A stretch of DNA of 64,000 bases from Arthrobacter sp. FW306-07-I (lineage in GTDB: Bacteria > Actinomycetota > Actinomycetes > Actinomycetales > Micrococcaceae), in contig NZ_CP084550.1 of NCBI RefSeq assembly GCF_021800405.1, forward strand, positions 558,001 through 622,000, in the 5' to 3' direction. The position numbers and the translations under genes are program-made. The notes beneath the pieces are model-generated. The model searched no databases. It saw nothing but the letters and a program-made list of their open reading frames with translations, and was not told where the DNA came from. Positions 17,359 through 25,408 of the stretch are shown here, piece after piece. Every line of letters begins with the position of its first letter. The stretch's first letter is position 1.

Positions 17359-18120
17359 ATGTCTTCTTCTTCCGGCCACAGTGCCATGCCCGATGCCGCC
17401 CTCCCGCGGCCGGCCCACCAAGGTGCCAGCTTCGCCGCCATCGGTTCGCCCTACTTCGGGATCATGCTGGCGACCATGGCCGTGGTGTTGATCCTCTCCA
17501 ACATAGGAGCATCCAAGGGCGTCGCCTTCGGCCCCATCGTCACCGACGGTGGCTTTTTCCTCTTCCCCCTCGCATACATCCTGGGCGACGTCATCAGTGA
17601 GGTCTACGGCTTCAAGGTGGCCCGCAAGGCCATTCTCACGACCTTTGCGATGTCCGTCTTCGCCTCGCTCTGCTACTGGGTGGTCATTGCGCTGCCCGGC
17701 TTCGACGACGAGTACGGAGCCGCGAAGCAGTCCGCCTTGGAAGGCGCCCTGGGCCCTGTGCCGCAGATCGTCCTCGCCTCGCTGCTCGCCTTCCTGGCCG
17801 GGCAGACCATTAACTCCTGGATCCTGGTGCGCATGAAGGCAAGCACCGGTGAGAAGTCCCTGTGGGCCAGGCTCATGGGCTCCTCCGGCGCTGGGGAATT
17901 CGTGGACACGCTGATCTTCTGCAGCATCGCCGCGTCCGTCATCGGCATCACTGACTTCGGCAGCTTCGTGAATTACGTGCTTGTGGGGTTCGTGTACAAG
18001 ACTTTGGTTGAGTTCCTTTTCGTCCCCGTTACCTCGCTGGCCATCAACTGGGTCAAGAGGCGCGAACCCAGTTACGGCCTCGCAACCCCGCCCGCGGCAG
18101 CGGTGACGAACGCCGCGTAG
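17359..18120 (+). CDS. queuosine precursor transporter (VUT/YhhQ family)
   Basis: 253-residue membrane protein with about six helices. The family marks are LILSNIGASKGVAFG, GGFFLFPLAYILGDVISEVYGFKVARKAI and GEFVDTLIFCSIA followed by NYVLVGFVYKTLVEFLFVPVT. YhhQ-type carriers import the queuosine precursors preQ0/preQ1. The tRNA-guanine transglycosylase gene that uses such bases lies about 2 kb away, supporting the role. The ATG at 17359 begins a polar, Ser/His-rich tail before the first helix; no strong ribosome site is seen. Confidence 0.85.
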   Translation: MSSSSGHSAMPDAALPRPAHQGASFAAIGSPYFGIMLATMAVVLILSNIGASKGVAFGPIVTDGGFFLFPLAYILGDVISEVYGFKVARKAILTTFAMSVFASLCYWVVIALPGFDDEYGAAKQSALEGALGPVPQIVLASLLAFLAGQTINSWILVRMKASTGEKSLWARLMGSSGAGEFVDTLIFCSIAASVIGITDFGSFVNYVLVGFVYKTLVEFLFVPVTSLAINWVKRREPSYGLATPPAAAVTNAA

Positions 18121-18162
18121 CTGCCGCCCGGCGTCGTGCGTTCCGGCTGTCTGGTTCCGGGA

Positions 18163-18218
18163 CGCCGGAACGGTGCGGGATCGCCGGAAGGAACCGGCGA
18201 CCTGGTCCCGTTCCGGCG
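18163..18218. repeat. CGCCGGAA-type inverted repeat
   Basis: CGCCGGAACGG (18163-18173) pairs with CCGTTCCGGCG (18208-18218), and a nested TCGCCGG/CCGGCGA (18181-18187/18194-18200) lies inside. It is followed by ATTTTGG. It lies between the convergent transporter and endonuclease-like genes. The same motif family recurs at 19254-19319 and 36546-36602. Confidence 0.7.
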
Positions 18219-18241
18219 ATTTTGGCCCTGGGGCGGCCGGG

Positions 18242-19177
18242 CTACCGTTGGAGTGCGGCTAGGACACGGGCTTTGAACTCCTGTTCGCGGAAGAGGTCGG
18301 CCCATTTCACGCGCAGGAAGGTCCAGCCGTTCTCGGTGAGTGCATTCTCCCGCTGCCGTTCCTGGAACAGCACCTCGGGCGTCGGCTTGTAATCGAAGTA
18401 CTTGGTTTTCCCGTCGAATTCGAGGGCCACCTTCTTTTCCTTCCAGGCGAAATCCAGGCGGTACTGGCCTGCCCCCGTGGCTACGGGGACTTGGGGCTCC
18501 GGCAGCGGAAGCTTCAGCCGTGTCAGGAGTTCGCGGGTGAGCGTCTCACCGGCTGACTCCGACCGTGGTTCTGCTTGGGTGAGTGCGAGCCGGAGGGTAC
18601 GGATCCCGCGGCGTCCCTGCAGGCCGTCAGCCATGCTTTCCATCAGCGCTTTGTCTGCACCGAGCCGGAGGGCGTGGTCCATCAGCACGAGCGCCTGGCG
18701 GTAGGTCAGCATCATGGCGCAATCCACTGCCGTCCGCTCAAGCGAGGTCACCCGGAGGCCGCCGCGAATCACCACCTCCGCCTCGGTCCAGGGCCGGGTA
18801 TGGCCGCAGACATCCTTACCGAGCCGCTCGCTTGAGGGGTTTCCTGGCAGTAGAAGGTGGATCAGGTTATCGACATCCCATAGATACAAACCGTGCAGCC
18901 GGGCCGCCGATGTGTGGCTGTACACATAGCCGCCCCGTGAGGTGGTCAGCGTCCCATGGGCATGGGCGTGAATCAACTGCCTGCTGCGAACAGGCCGCGA
19001 CTGCTTATCCCAGAGCTCGGCGCGGATGTAGCAGCCGTGGCGAAGGCGGACAAGCTTCCGGTTGAGCACCAGGGTCTTGATGGCCCGTCCGTTGAGGCCC
19101 TCCTCGTGCAGTTGCCCCGTTCGCCACAGGTTGCCGGTGCTCGGAAGTGCAAGGAGGCGGACTGGCTGTGGTGTCAT
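18242..19177 (-). CDS. AbiEi-like N-terminus with DUF559/Vsr-type endonuclease-like domain
   Basis: 311 residues from the ATG at 19177 (GTG at 19204 is an alternative). The N-terminal half (TGQLHEEGLNGRAIKTLVLNR..L..LRHGCYIR) resembles the winged-helix of AbiEi-type antitoxin/regulator proteins. The C-terminal 90 residues (QYRLDFAWKEKKVALEFDGK ... ERQRENALTENGWTFLRVKWADL) follow the restriction-endonuclease-like DUF559/Vsr fold, with Asp in RLDFAW and Glu-x-Asp in LEFDGK as candidate metal ligands. Proteins of this layout are common orphans in actinobacteria; the function is unknown, and nuclease activity is inferred. CGCCGGAA inverted repeats stand on both sides of the gene. Confidence 0.7.
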   Translation of the reverse strand: MTPQPVRLLALPSTGNLWRTGQLHEEGLNGRAIKTLVLNRKLVRLRHGCYIRAELWDKQSRPVRSRQLIHAHAHGTLTTSRGGYVYSHTSAARLHGLYLWDVDNLIHLLLPGNPSSERLGKDVCGHTRPWTEAEVVIRGGLRVTSLERTAVDCAMMLTYRQALVLMDHALRLGADKALMESMADGLQGRRGIRTLRLALTQAEPRSESAGETLTRELLTRLKLPLPEPQVPVATGAGQYRLDFAWKEKKVALEFDGKTKYFDYKPTPEVLFQERQRENALTENGWTFLRVKWADLFREQEFKARVLAALQR

Positions 19178-19253
19178 CCCCACAGGATCCTGCCGCTGCG
19201 GCACCGCCGGAAGGCGCCGCCGTCGTTATGTGTAAAACGTCCTGCGGCGCGGG

Positions 19254-19319
19254 CTCGCCGGAACCCGTCGAACTCGCCGCAACCTTCCGGCGATCCGGCA
19301 GCTTTCCGGCGAGTTTGAC
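19254..19319. repeat. CGCCGGAA-type inverted repeat
   Basis: CTCGCCGGAA (19254-19263) pairs with TTCCGGCGAG (19304-19313), and GTCGAACTCGCCG (19267-19279) pairs with CGGCGAGTTTGAC (19307-19319) with one mismatch, so two alternative stems share the right arm. A further CCTTCCGGCG lies in the loop. It lies upstream of the endonuclease-like gene and downstream of the hydrolase gene. Confidence 0.65.
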
Positions 19320-19332
19320 GGCGGGCGCCGGC

Positions 19333-20091
19333 TTAGCCCTTCAGCGCACCGTCCAGCAGTGCCCGCAGTTCCGTGAAGTGCCGCTCGGTGGCCTCGGGGT
19401 GGAACGCGGAGGTGTCCGCCATGGTGTAGCCATGCGGAGCGCCCTCGTAGATTTCATTGGACGCCTCAAGACCCGCGTTCTTGAGCGTTTCACCCAGCTG
19501 CGCGACGGCCTCCGGGGCCATGCTCCGGTCGTGGTCCGCATGGCCGAAGACGAACCGGGCCCTTGCGTCCTTGAGCCCCAGGTGCGGGCTGTCCGGCTCG
19601 TCGGTGACGAGGCCGCCCGCGTGGAAGCCGCCGCAAGCTGCCACCTGGTCGGGGTGGGAGGTGGCGGTGCGGACGGCGAGCCGGGCCCCCATGCAGTAGC
19701 CGGTGGTTCCGATGGGGCCGGGTGCAACGCCGTCGAGCTCCCGGAGCGCGGAAACCCAGGCGTCGATGTCCGGCAGCGCCTTGTCCGAGGTCAGCCGGCC
19801 CACCCTGGGGAAGGCGGCCTTGCCGGCTGCCTCCCGGCCTTCCTGGCTGGTCATGTCCCCGGCGGGGGCCAGCTCCCCAGCCGTTCCTTCCCGGTAGAAA
19901 ACGTTCGGTGCCAGCACCACGTAGCCCCAGTCGGCGATGCGCTGGGCCATCTCCTGGATTCGGGGACGCAGGCCGAAGGCATCCATGTAGAAGATGACGC
20001 CCGGGAAAGGGCCGGTTCCGTTGGTCGGGCGGGCTACCAAGGCCTCGGCGGCACCGTCAGCGGCAGGGATTTCGATGGATTCGATAGGCAT
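19333..20091 (-). CDS. dienelactone hydrolase family protein
   Basis: 252-residue alpha/beta hydrolase without signal peptide. The catalytic triad is visible as Cys in TTGYCMGARLAV, Asp in FGHADHDRSM and His in YEGAPHGYTM. The oxyanion region is PGVIFYMDAFGLRP. A cysteine nucleophile is typical of dienelactone hydrolase (carboxymethylenebutenolidase), which opens dienelactones in chloroaromatic breakdown, but many family members have other ester substrates, and no ring-cleavage genes are nearby. The ATG is at 20091; the gene precedes tgt only by orientation (36 bases downstream of its stop) and may share its transcript. Confidence 0.87.
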   Translation of the reverse strand: MPIESIEIPAADGAAEALVARPTNGTGPFPGVIFYMDAFGLRPRIQEMAQRIADWGYVVLAPNVFYREGTAGELAPAGDMTSQEGREAAGKAAFPRVGRLTSDKALPDIDAWVSALRELDGVAPGPIGTTGYCMGARLAVRTATSHPDQVAACGGFHAGGLVTDEPDSPHLGLKDARARFVFGHADHDRSMAPEAVAQLGETLKNAGLEASNEIYEGAPHGYTMADTSAFHPEATERHFTELRALLDGALKG

Positions 20092-20126
20092 GGGGCCACC
20101 CTACCGGAGGCACCCGGAAGCGGCTC

Positions 20127-21413
20127 TCAGGAGTAGTACCGGCCCAGGGTCTCGGCCTTGAAGTCGAAGAACGTGCCGGACTCGATGGCCAGCCGGGCAT
20201 CGTCCACCATTTTCACCACGAACCGCTCGTTGTGGATGGAGATGAGGGTGGCGGACACCATTTCCTTGGCCTTGAACAGGTGGTGGATGTAGGCGCGGGA
20301 GTAGTTGGCGCAGGCGTAGCAGTCACAGCCCTCCTGGAGCGGGCCGAAATCGCGTTTGTACTTGGCTCCGGAGAGGTTGAATCGGCCCTCCGGGGTGTAG
20401 AAGGCGGAGTTACGTGCCACGCGGGTGGGGGAGACGCAGTCGAAGGTGTCGGCGCCGTTTTCGATGGCGGTGAAGATGTCGTCCGGCTCGGAGATGCCCA
20501 GCAGGTGCCGCGGCTTGTCCTCCGGCAGTTCCTCATTGCACCAGCGCACGATGGTGCCGAGGTTTTCCTTCTCCAGCGCACCGCCGATCCCGAACCCGTC
20601 GAACGGCATGGCGCCCAGATCACGGCACGCCTTTCGGCGCAGGTCCTCGTACTGGGCGCCCTGGATCACGCCGAACAACGCCTGGTACGGCTTGCCGGTC
20701 CGTTCCTCCGTCAGGCGGAAGTGCTCCTCAAGGCACCGCTCCGCCCAGAGCCGGGTCCGCTCCAGCGACTCCTCCTGGTAGCGCCGAGAGTTCTGCAGCG
20801 TGGTGAGCTCGTCGAACGCGAACATGATGTCCGCACCGATCTGGTGCTGGACCTGCATGGAAATCTCGGGGGAGAACCGGTGCCGGTCCCCGTTCAGGTG
20901 GGACTTGAACCAGACCCCGTCATCGTCGATGTGTGCCAGGCGTTCCTTGCCGGGGGCTACGGCGTCATCCGGGCCGGAGGCGTCCACGGACTTCATGTCG
21001 ATGACCTTCTTGAACCCGGAGCCCAGGCTCATCACCTGGAATCCGCCGGAGTCCGTGAATGTGGGGCCGGGCCAGTTCATGAATGCGCCGAGGCCGCCGG
21101 CTTCGTCAAGGATGTCAGGTCCCGGCTGCAGGTAGAGGTGGTAGGCGTTGGCCAGCAGTGCCTGCGCGCCAAGGTCCGCCATGGATTCCGGGAGGACGGA
21201 CTTCACCGTTGCCTTGGTCCCGACGGCGATGAACGCCGGCGTCTGGATCTCACCGTGCGGGGTGGTGATGGTGCCGGTGCGGCCCAGGAACTCCCCGCCG
21301 TTTTCGGCCTCCTGCGCCTGGGAGGGCGGGCAGGACTCCGCCAGGCGCGTGCCCACCGTGAAGGAAAACTGTGAACGGGTATCCGGCAGGGCGAAGGCAG
21401 GGTTGGCTGGCAC
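20127..21413 (-). CDS. tgt: tRNA-guanine(34) transglycosylase
   Basis: 428 residues. Exchanges guanine at position 34 of GUN-anticodon tRNAs for a queuine precursor. The substrate-binding motif TDSGGFQVMSLG, the nucleophile region NGADTFDCVSPTRVARNS and the zinc ligands CDCYACANYSRAYIHHLF are all present. FDCVSPTRVARN differs slightly from the common FDCVMPTRNARN. The GTG at 21413 gives the shortest reasonable N-terminus; the open frame extends upstream into low-complexity sequence unlike the family. An insertion of about 20 residues (DMKSVDASGPDDAVAPGKERLAH region) makes it longer than the E. coli enzyme. Confidence 0.93.
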   Translation of the reverse strand: MPANPAFALPDTRSQFSFTVGTRLAESCPPSQAQEAENGGEFLGRTGTITTPHGEIQTPAFIAVGTKATVKSVLPESMADLGAQALLANAYHLYLQPGPDILDEAGGLGAFMNWPGPTFTDSGGFQVMSLGSGFKKVIDMKSVDASGPDDAVAPGKERLAHIDDDGVWFKSHLNGDRHRFSPEISMQVQHQIGADIMFAFDELTTLQNSRRYQEESLERTRLWAERCLEEHFRLTEERTGKPYQALFGVIQGAQYEDLRRKACRDLGAMPFDGFGIGGALEKENLGTIVRWCNEELPEDKPRHLLGISEPDDIFTAIENGADTFDCVSPTRVARNSAFYTPEGRFNLSGAKYKRDFGPLQEGCDCYACANYSRAYIHHLFKAKEMVSATLISIHNERFVVKMVDDARLAIESGTFFDFKAETLGRYYS

Positions 21414-21483
21414 CGTACCAGTGTGCCAGCAAAGCGCACGGCGCCAGTAAACCCGGCCCCAGTAAACCCCGGGACCGGTTAGC

Positions 21484-22212
21484 TCAGCTGGCCGGTTCCG
21501 AGGCCGGGTAGTTCGAAGCCCGCCAGGAATCCCAGGACTGCCGGATGGCGTCGAAAGCCCCTGCCCCAAGGTCGTAGGTGGAAGCGACAATCAGCGAGCC
21601 CTCGCCCTCCGCGCGGACGTCCTTGATGGCCGGGTGGTCGGCGACCACCAGCAGCCCCTCGCCGTGCTCCGCGTAGCTGTGCACCGTGAGGCCCACCTGG
21701 TGGCTGGTGCGGTACCAGACCTTGCCGCTGATCTCCTCGCCCGTGCCCAGCGTCACCTGGTACGGCTCACCCGCCGCCGGGAGGTCGGCGAGCCCCAGCT
21801 TCTCGATGGCTGAGCCGTTTCCCTCGGTCAAGTGCAGGAACAGGGTATGCCGCTTGCCGTGCGGGTGCCGTTCCAGGGCGAAGCGGAGCTGCTGCAGGAA
21901 CGTCAGCCAGCCCTGCGTGATGTCCTCGTCCCAGGCAGCCCACTCGGAGTCATGGTCCACGGCGGAGCGGGTGACACTGACCCGGGTGCCACCGGCCTCC
22001 GGGTGGAGCTCAAACGTGTCCCCGCCGTGCACGGTAAGGCTGGTGTGGTCCGGTGCTTCCTGCACATCGCTGGAGAAGTAGATCTCCTTAATCTCGGACT
22101 CGAGGTCCTCGGACTGCCAGCCATGCCACTGGGCCACCTTGGACGGTTCACGCAGCATGGTCCAGACCTGCGGCGCGTCGGCGTTGATCACTACGCTGAG
22201 ATTGTTGGTCAT
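21484..22212 (-). CDS. SRPBCC-domain protein (AHSA1/polyketide cyclase-like)
   Basis: 242 residues, no signal peptide. The first half (INADAPQVWTMLREPSKVAQWHGW ... VTRSAVDHDSEWAAWDEDITQGWLTFLQQLRFALERHP) is a START/SRPBCC lipid-binding fold of the AHSA1 type. The second half looks like a second, partial SRPBCC-like repeat (VWYRTSHQVGLTVHSYAEHGEGLLVVADHP). The ligand and role are unknown. ATG at 22212, 71 bases upstream of the tgt start region on the same strand. Confidence 0.75.
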   Translation of the reverse strand: MTNNLSVVINADAPQVWTMLREPSKVAQWHGWQSEDLESEIKEIYFSSDVQEAPDHTSLTVHGGDTFELHPEAGGTRVSVTRSAVDHDSEWAAWDEDITQGWLTFLQQLRFALERHPHGKRHTLFLHLTEGNGSAIEKLGLADLPAAGEPYQVTLGTGEEISGKVWYRTSHQVGLTVHSYAEHGEGLLVVADHPAIKDVRAEGEGSLIVASTYDLGAGAFDAIRQSWDSWRASNYPASEPAS

Positions 22213-22283
22213 AGCCCCGAATGTACGCCCCGGAAACTGCCCCGGGTAGGGGCAATTTCCCCGTCAGGCAGATGCCCGGAAGC

Positions 22284-23315
22284 TCAGGAGCGGACGGCCT
22301 CCAGCTCGTTGCTGATGCGCCGTTCCAGCTCCGACATCCCGATGGTTTCCGAGCCGCCGTGCGCCCGCAGGAAGAGCAGGGACTCCAGCCGCAGCAGCCG
22401 CCATTCGCGCTCGGCGTCATGGTTGGAGTTATCGATGGAGCGGAAGATTTCCTTGTCGTACAGGTTGGGTTCGTTGAGCGAGCGCTGCCGCACCTTGGCG
22501 GCCATGCGCGCCTTGAACGGGTCCGTTTCCTGGTTCTCCGGCGTGCGGATCAGCTTCTCGTAAACCTCGGCGCGTTTGTCCTGGCCGTCCTGCCGGCAGA
22601 TGTAGCTGGCCAGCGCCAGGGACGCCTCCACAGAGGTCCACCGGCCGGGGTTCCCGTCATAGGGCAGCACGGTCAAAAGGTCAGCCACGGACAGTGCGCC
22701 GTCGGCGTCCTTGAGGGTGATGAACAGTTCGTGCGCCAGGTCGCTGAGGTCCTTCAGGCAGCTTCCGGACTTGAAGTTCACGCCCTTGGACAGCCGGTCG
22801 GTCAGGAGCAGGACGCCCTCTGCGTCCGGGTGCGCCTCGGCGGCGGCTTCCACCACGGACTCGGGGGTGCCGGAAGGGGCCGGGATGAGCGCGAGTTCCT
22901 CCTCGCTGGGCCCGGTCACTGCGGGCGGCAGCGGCGGGAGGGGAGGCACGACGACGGCGGGGGAAACGGCGATCGGCCCGGTTCCGGGGCCGGGCTGCTC
23001 CTGCCGTCCGTCCTTGGGCGCGGCGGCTTCCGCCGGCGGGGTGGGCTCCGGAAGGTTTGCCGACAGCGGAAGCTGTGTGACGTCGTCGTGCGCTCCGTCC
23101 ACCACCGTGACCACGGTGCCGATGGCCACCCGCAGCGTTCCGCCGCCGGAAAGGCTTGCCAGCACCAGTGCCGGGGAGCCGAAGTCGTCGTGCTCAAGCT
23201 CCACCTGGTCGATTTCGGCAGTGCGCCGGCCGTCGGGGAGGAGGATGTGGCTGCCGGTGGTCAGAGATCCAGCCTGCTGTTCACTGTGGTGCCTGGCGGC
23301 TGGTGATTCGGTCAT
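22284..23315 (-). CDS. hypothetical protein with Pro/Ala-rich linker
   Basis: 343 residues. Residues about 18-75 form a beta-rich N-terminal unit (GSHILLPDGRRTAEIDQVELE ... LRVAIGTVVTVVDG). A Pro/Ala-rich linker follows to about 150, and the helical C-terminal half (LSDLAHELFITLKDADGALSVADLLTVLPYDG ... WTSVEASLALASYICRQ) resembles TPR-like repeats. There is no signal peptide or membrane helix. I do not recognise a family with a known function. ATG at 23315; it lies upstream of the SRPBCC gene on the same strand with a 71-base gap. Confidence 0.7.
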   Translation of the reverse strand: MTESPAARHHSEQQAGSLTTGSHILLPDGRRTAEIDQVELEHDDFGSPALVLASLSGGGTLRVAIGTVVTVVDGAHDDVTQLPLSANLPEPTPPAEAAAPKDGRQEQPGPGTGPIAVSPAVVVPPLPPLPPAVTGPSEEELALIPAPSGTPESVVEAAAEAHPDAEGVLLLTDRLSKGVNFKSGSCLKDLSDLAHELFITLKDADGALSVADLLTVLPYDGNPGRWTSVEASLALASYICRQDGQDKRAEVYEKLIRTPENQETDPFKARMAAKVRQRSLNEPNLYDKEIFRSIDNSNHDAEREWRLLRLESLLFLRAHGGSETIGMSELERRISNELEAVRS

Positions 23316-23403
23316 GGGAGTCCTTAAGTTCTCTTGCGGTCCGCCCTACAGTCTACAAAGGCGGGCGCCTAAAACCGGGGACCCCCACGTCCCGGCGGGG
23401 TGC

Positions 23404-23943
23404 CTAGAAGCCCACGCCTGCGAACGCCAGGGCCTGCCGGATGAGGCCGCCGCGGCCGCCGGAAAATTCCATCTGGACGCCCGGGCTGAGGACTTCCTCG
23501 GGGGTCATCCAGGTCAGTTCCAGGGCGTCCTGGCGGGGCTCGCACTCGCCCGTCACCGGGATGACGTAGGCCAGCGACACGGCGTGTTGCCGCTCGTCCG
23601 TGAACCCTGTCTGGGAGGGCGCGGGGAAGTATTCGGCCACAGTGAACGGCACGGGGCTCAACGGCAGCTGCGGGAACGCCAGCGGACCCAGGTCCTTTTC
23701 CATGTGGCGCAACAGGGCGGCGCGGATGGTTTCGCGGTAGATGACCCGGCCGGACACCAGGGAACGCACCATGGTCCCGTCCGAATCCGCCTGCAGCAGC
23801 GTGCCCACCTCGTTGACGTACCCCAGCGGATCCAGCCTGACCGGTACGGCTTCCACGTACACCATGGGCAGCCGCCCCCGCGCCTCAAAGAGGTCTTCTT
23901 CAGAGAGCCAGCCGGGATTCGGGTCAGGTGTGCGCACGTTCAT
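23404..23943 (-). CDS. Nudix-like DUF4916 protein
   Basis: 179 residues. The pattern GWLSEEDLFEARGRLPMVYVEAVPVRLD ... GRVIYRETIRAALLRHMEKDLG ... QHAVSLAYVIPVTGECEPRQDALELTWMTPEEV matches the actinobacterial DUF4916 group of Nudix-fold proteins. The canonical Nudix box GX5EX7REUXEEXGU is degenerate here: RETIRAALLRHMEKDLG lacks the EExG glutamates, so pyrophosphohydrolase activity is uncertain. ATG at 23943; 9 bases separate its start from the stop of the upstream VOC gene, so they are co-transcribed. Confidence 0.75.
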   Translation of the reverse strand: MNVRTPDPNPGWLSEEDLFEARGRLPMVYVEAVPVRLDPLGYVNEVGTLLQADSDGTMVRSLVSGRVIYRETIRAALLRHMEKDLGPLAFPQLPLSPVPFTVAEYFPAPSQTGFTDERQHAVSLAYVIPVTGECEPRQDALELTWMTPEEVLSPGVQMEFSGGRGGLIRQALAFAGVGF

Positions 23944-23952
23944 GCTTAAGTT

Positions 23953-24699
23953 CTACCCCATGGGGCGTCGCTGGGAGATCCACACCGTGGCGGGCGCGTT
24001 GGGGCTGCCCGCGTCGGGATTAGCCACGTGGAGGGTGCTCCCAAACGCCTCTTCGGTGAGGCTGGCGGTGAAACCGGCCGCGGTGAGTCGGTCCCGCAAC
24101 GGTTCCAGGCCGCCGTCGTATTCAAAGCCCAAACCCGAGCGGGGTGCCCCTGCTGCCGGACGCACCAGGAGGACGCCGCCGTTCTTGGCCGTGAAGTCCG
24201 CAGTTTCGTCGTTGTCGGGGACGGGACGGGGGCGGGCGCCCACATGCAGCAGCGTGCGGACGGCTCCCTCCGGGTCCGCCGTGTACCAGACCGCGACGAC
24301 GGCCAGGGCGGGGTCGGCGTCAGCGCACTGGGCGGCGTGGGCTGCTTTGTCGGCCATGAAACTGAAGCCGTCGGGGGCGCTGATCCGGCACGTTTCGCCG
24401 TGGGCCGCCGTGACCAGCTCAGCAGGCCGCGTTCCTTCCCCCTGCACTCCATCCTCTTCCTGCGCGGACAGGTTGGTGCGGCGCGCGAATTCGGCGACGT
24501 CGCCCACCTCCACCGCGAATTCGGTGTGGCCGTCCTGCCCGGACCCGGCCTCCGCCCCGTGGAGCGCCAGCCGGCCCGACGCGGAATCGAAAACCTGCCA
24601 GCCGCCGTCGTCCTCTGTCTGCACCATCCCCAGAGCGGTGAGGAACTGCTTCCAGGAGTCAGTGCGTGAGGTGAAGTGGACGGGGCGGACTCGAAGCAT
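23953..24699 (-). CDS. VOC-family (glyoxalase/bleomycin-resistance fold) protein
   Basis: 248 residues with two VOC-like halves: MLRVRPVHFTSRTDSWKQFLTALGM ... WQVFDSASGRLALHG, and ALAVVAVWYTADPEGAVRTLLHVGARP ... GGVLLVRP. The typical metal-ligand positions are not clearly kept, so it may bind a ligand rather than catalyse. The ATG at 24699 has GAAGGAC seven bases upstream; the longer frame to 24747 lacks family similarity. Forms a pair with the Nudix-like gene downstream. Confidence 0.75.
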   Translation of the reverse strand: MLRVRPVHFTSRTDSWKQFLTALGMVQTEDDGGWQVFDSASGRLALHGAEAGSGQDGHTEFAVEVGDVAEFARRTNLSAQEEDGVQGEGTRPAELVTAAHGETCRISAPDGFSFMADKAAHAAQCADADPALAVVAVWYTADPEGAVRTLLHVGARPRPVPDNDETADFTAKNGGVLLVRPAAGAPRSGLGFEYDGGLEPLRDRLTAAGFTASLTEEAFGSTLHVANPDAGSPNAPATVWISQRRPMG

Positions 24700-24805
24700 G
24701 GCGTTGTCCTTCGGGCTGGGGGACGGTCTGTAGGGCCATAATGCCACCTGAAGATCCGGTGCACACGGGGCTTGTGACCTGCCATTCCACAGGCAGAATT
24801 AGGCC

Positions 24806-25408
24806 ATGGCCGATGACCTTGAGGAATTGCTGGTGCCGGATGCCGCTGCCTGGCGCGCCTGGCTGGAGGAAAACCACAGCACCAGCCCGGGCGTGTGGCT
24901 GGTCCTGCACAAGAAGGGCGGGACGGTGACGGGCCTGGACTACGCGGCCGCACTGGACGAGGCACTGTGCTTCGGCTGGATTGACGGTCAGGGCCGGCGC
25001 CGCGATGACGAAAGCGTGTTCCAGCGGATGACCCCGCGCCGCCCCCGCAGCATCTGGTCCGCACGGAACGTGGGGCACGTCGCCCGGCTGGAAGAGGCCG
25101 GCAAGATGACCGACGCCGGCCGGGCGGCAGTGGAGGCGGCCAAGGCGGACGGCCGCTGGGAAGCGGCCTACGGCGGGCAGGCCGATGTGCAGGTTCCCGA
25201 GGACCTGGCCGCCGCCATCGCTGCAAACCCGGCCGCCCAGGCGATGTTCGATGTGCTCACCAAAACCAACCTGTTCTCCCTGGTGTACCGGACCAACTCG
25301 GCGAAGCAGGCCGCAACGCGGGAGCGCAGGATCACCGGTTTCGTTGAGATGCTGGCCCGCGGTGAGACGCCCTATCCGCAGAAGAGGCGGCCCGCCGGGC
25401 TGGACTAG
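24806..25408 (+). CDS. YdeI/OmpD-associated family protein
   Basis: 200 residues. The N-terminal AAAWRAWLEENHSTSPGVWLVLHKKG ... TGLDYAAALDEALCFGWIDGQGRRRDDESVFQRMTPRRPRSIWSARN is the signature of the YdeI/OmdA family, and the C-terminal KTNLFSLVYRTNSAKQAATRERRITGFVEMLARGE is its helical tail. The biochemical role of the family is unsettled. ATG at 24806; convergent with the GH76 gene, with a 4-base overlap at the stops. Confidence 0.85.
   Translation: MADDLEELLVPDAAAWRAWLEENHSTSPGVWLVLHKKGGTVTGLDYAAALDEALCFGWIDGQGRRRDDESVFQRMTPRRPRSIWSARNVGHVARLEEAGKMTDAGRAAVEAAKADGRWEAAYGGQADVQVPEDLAAAIAANPAAQAMFDVLTKTNLFSLVYRTNSAKQAATRERRITGFVEMLARGETPYPQKRRPAGLD

Noticed and set aside
21475..21510. A tRNA-like D-arm (GGTTAGCTCAGCTGG)
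   Set aside because: The surrounding sequence forms no acceptor or anticodon stem, and the stretch is largely explained by the end of the SRPBCC gene.
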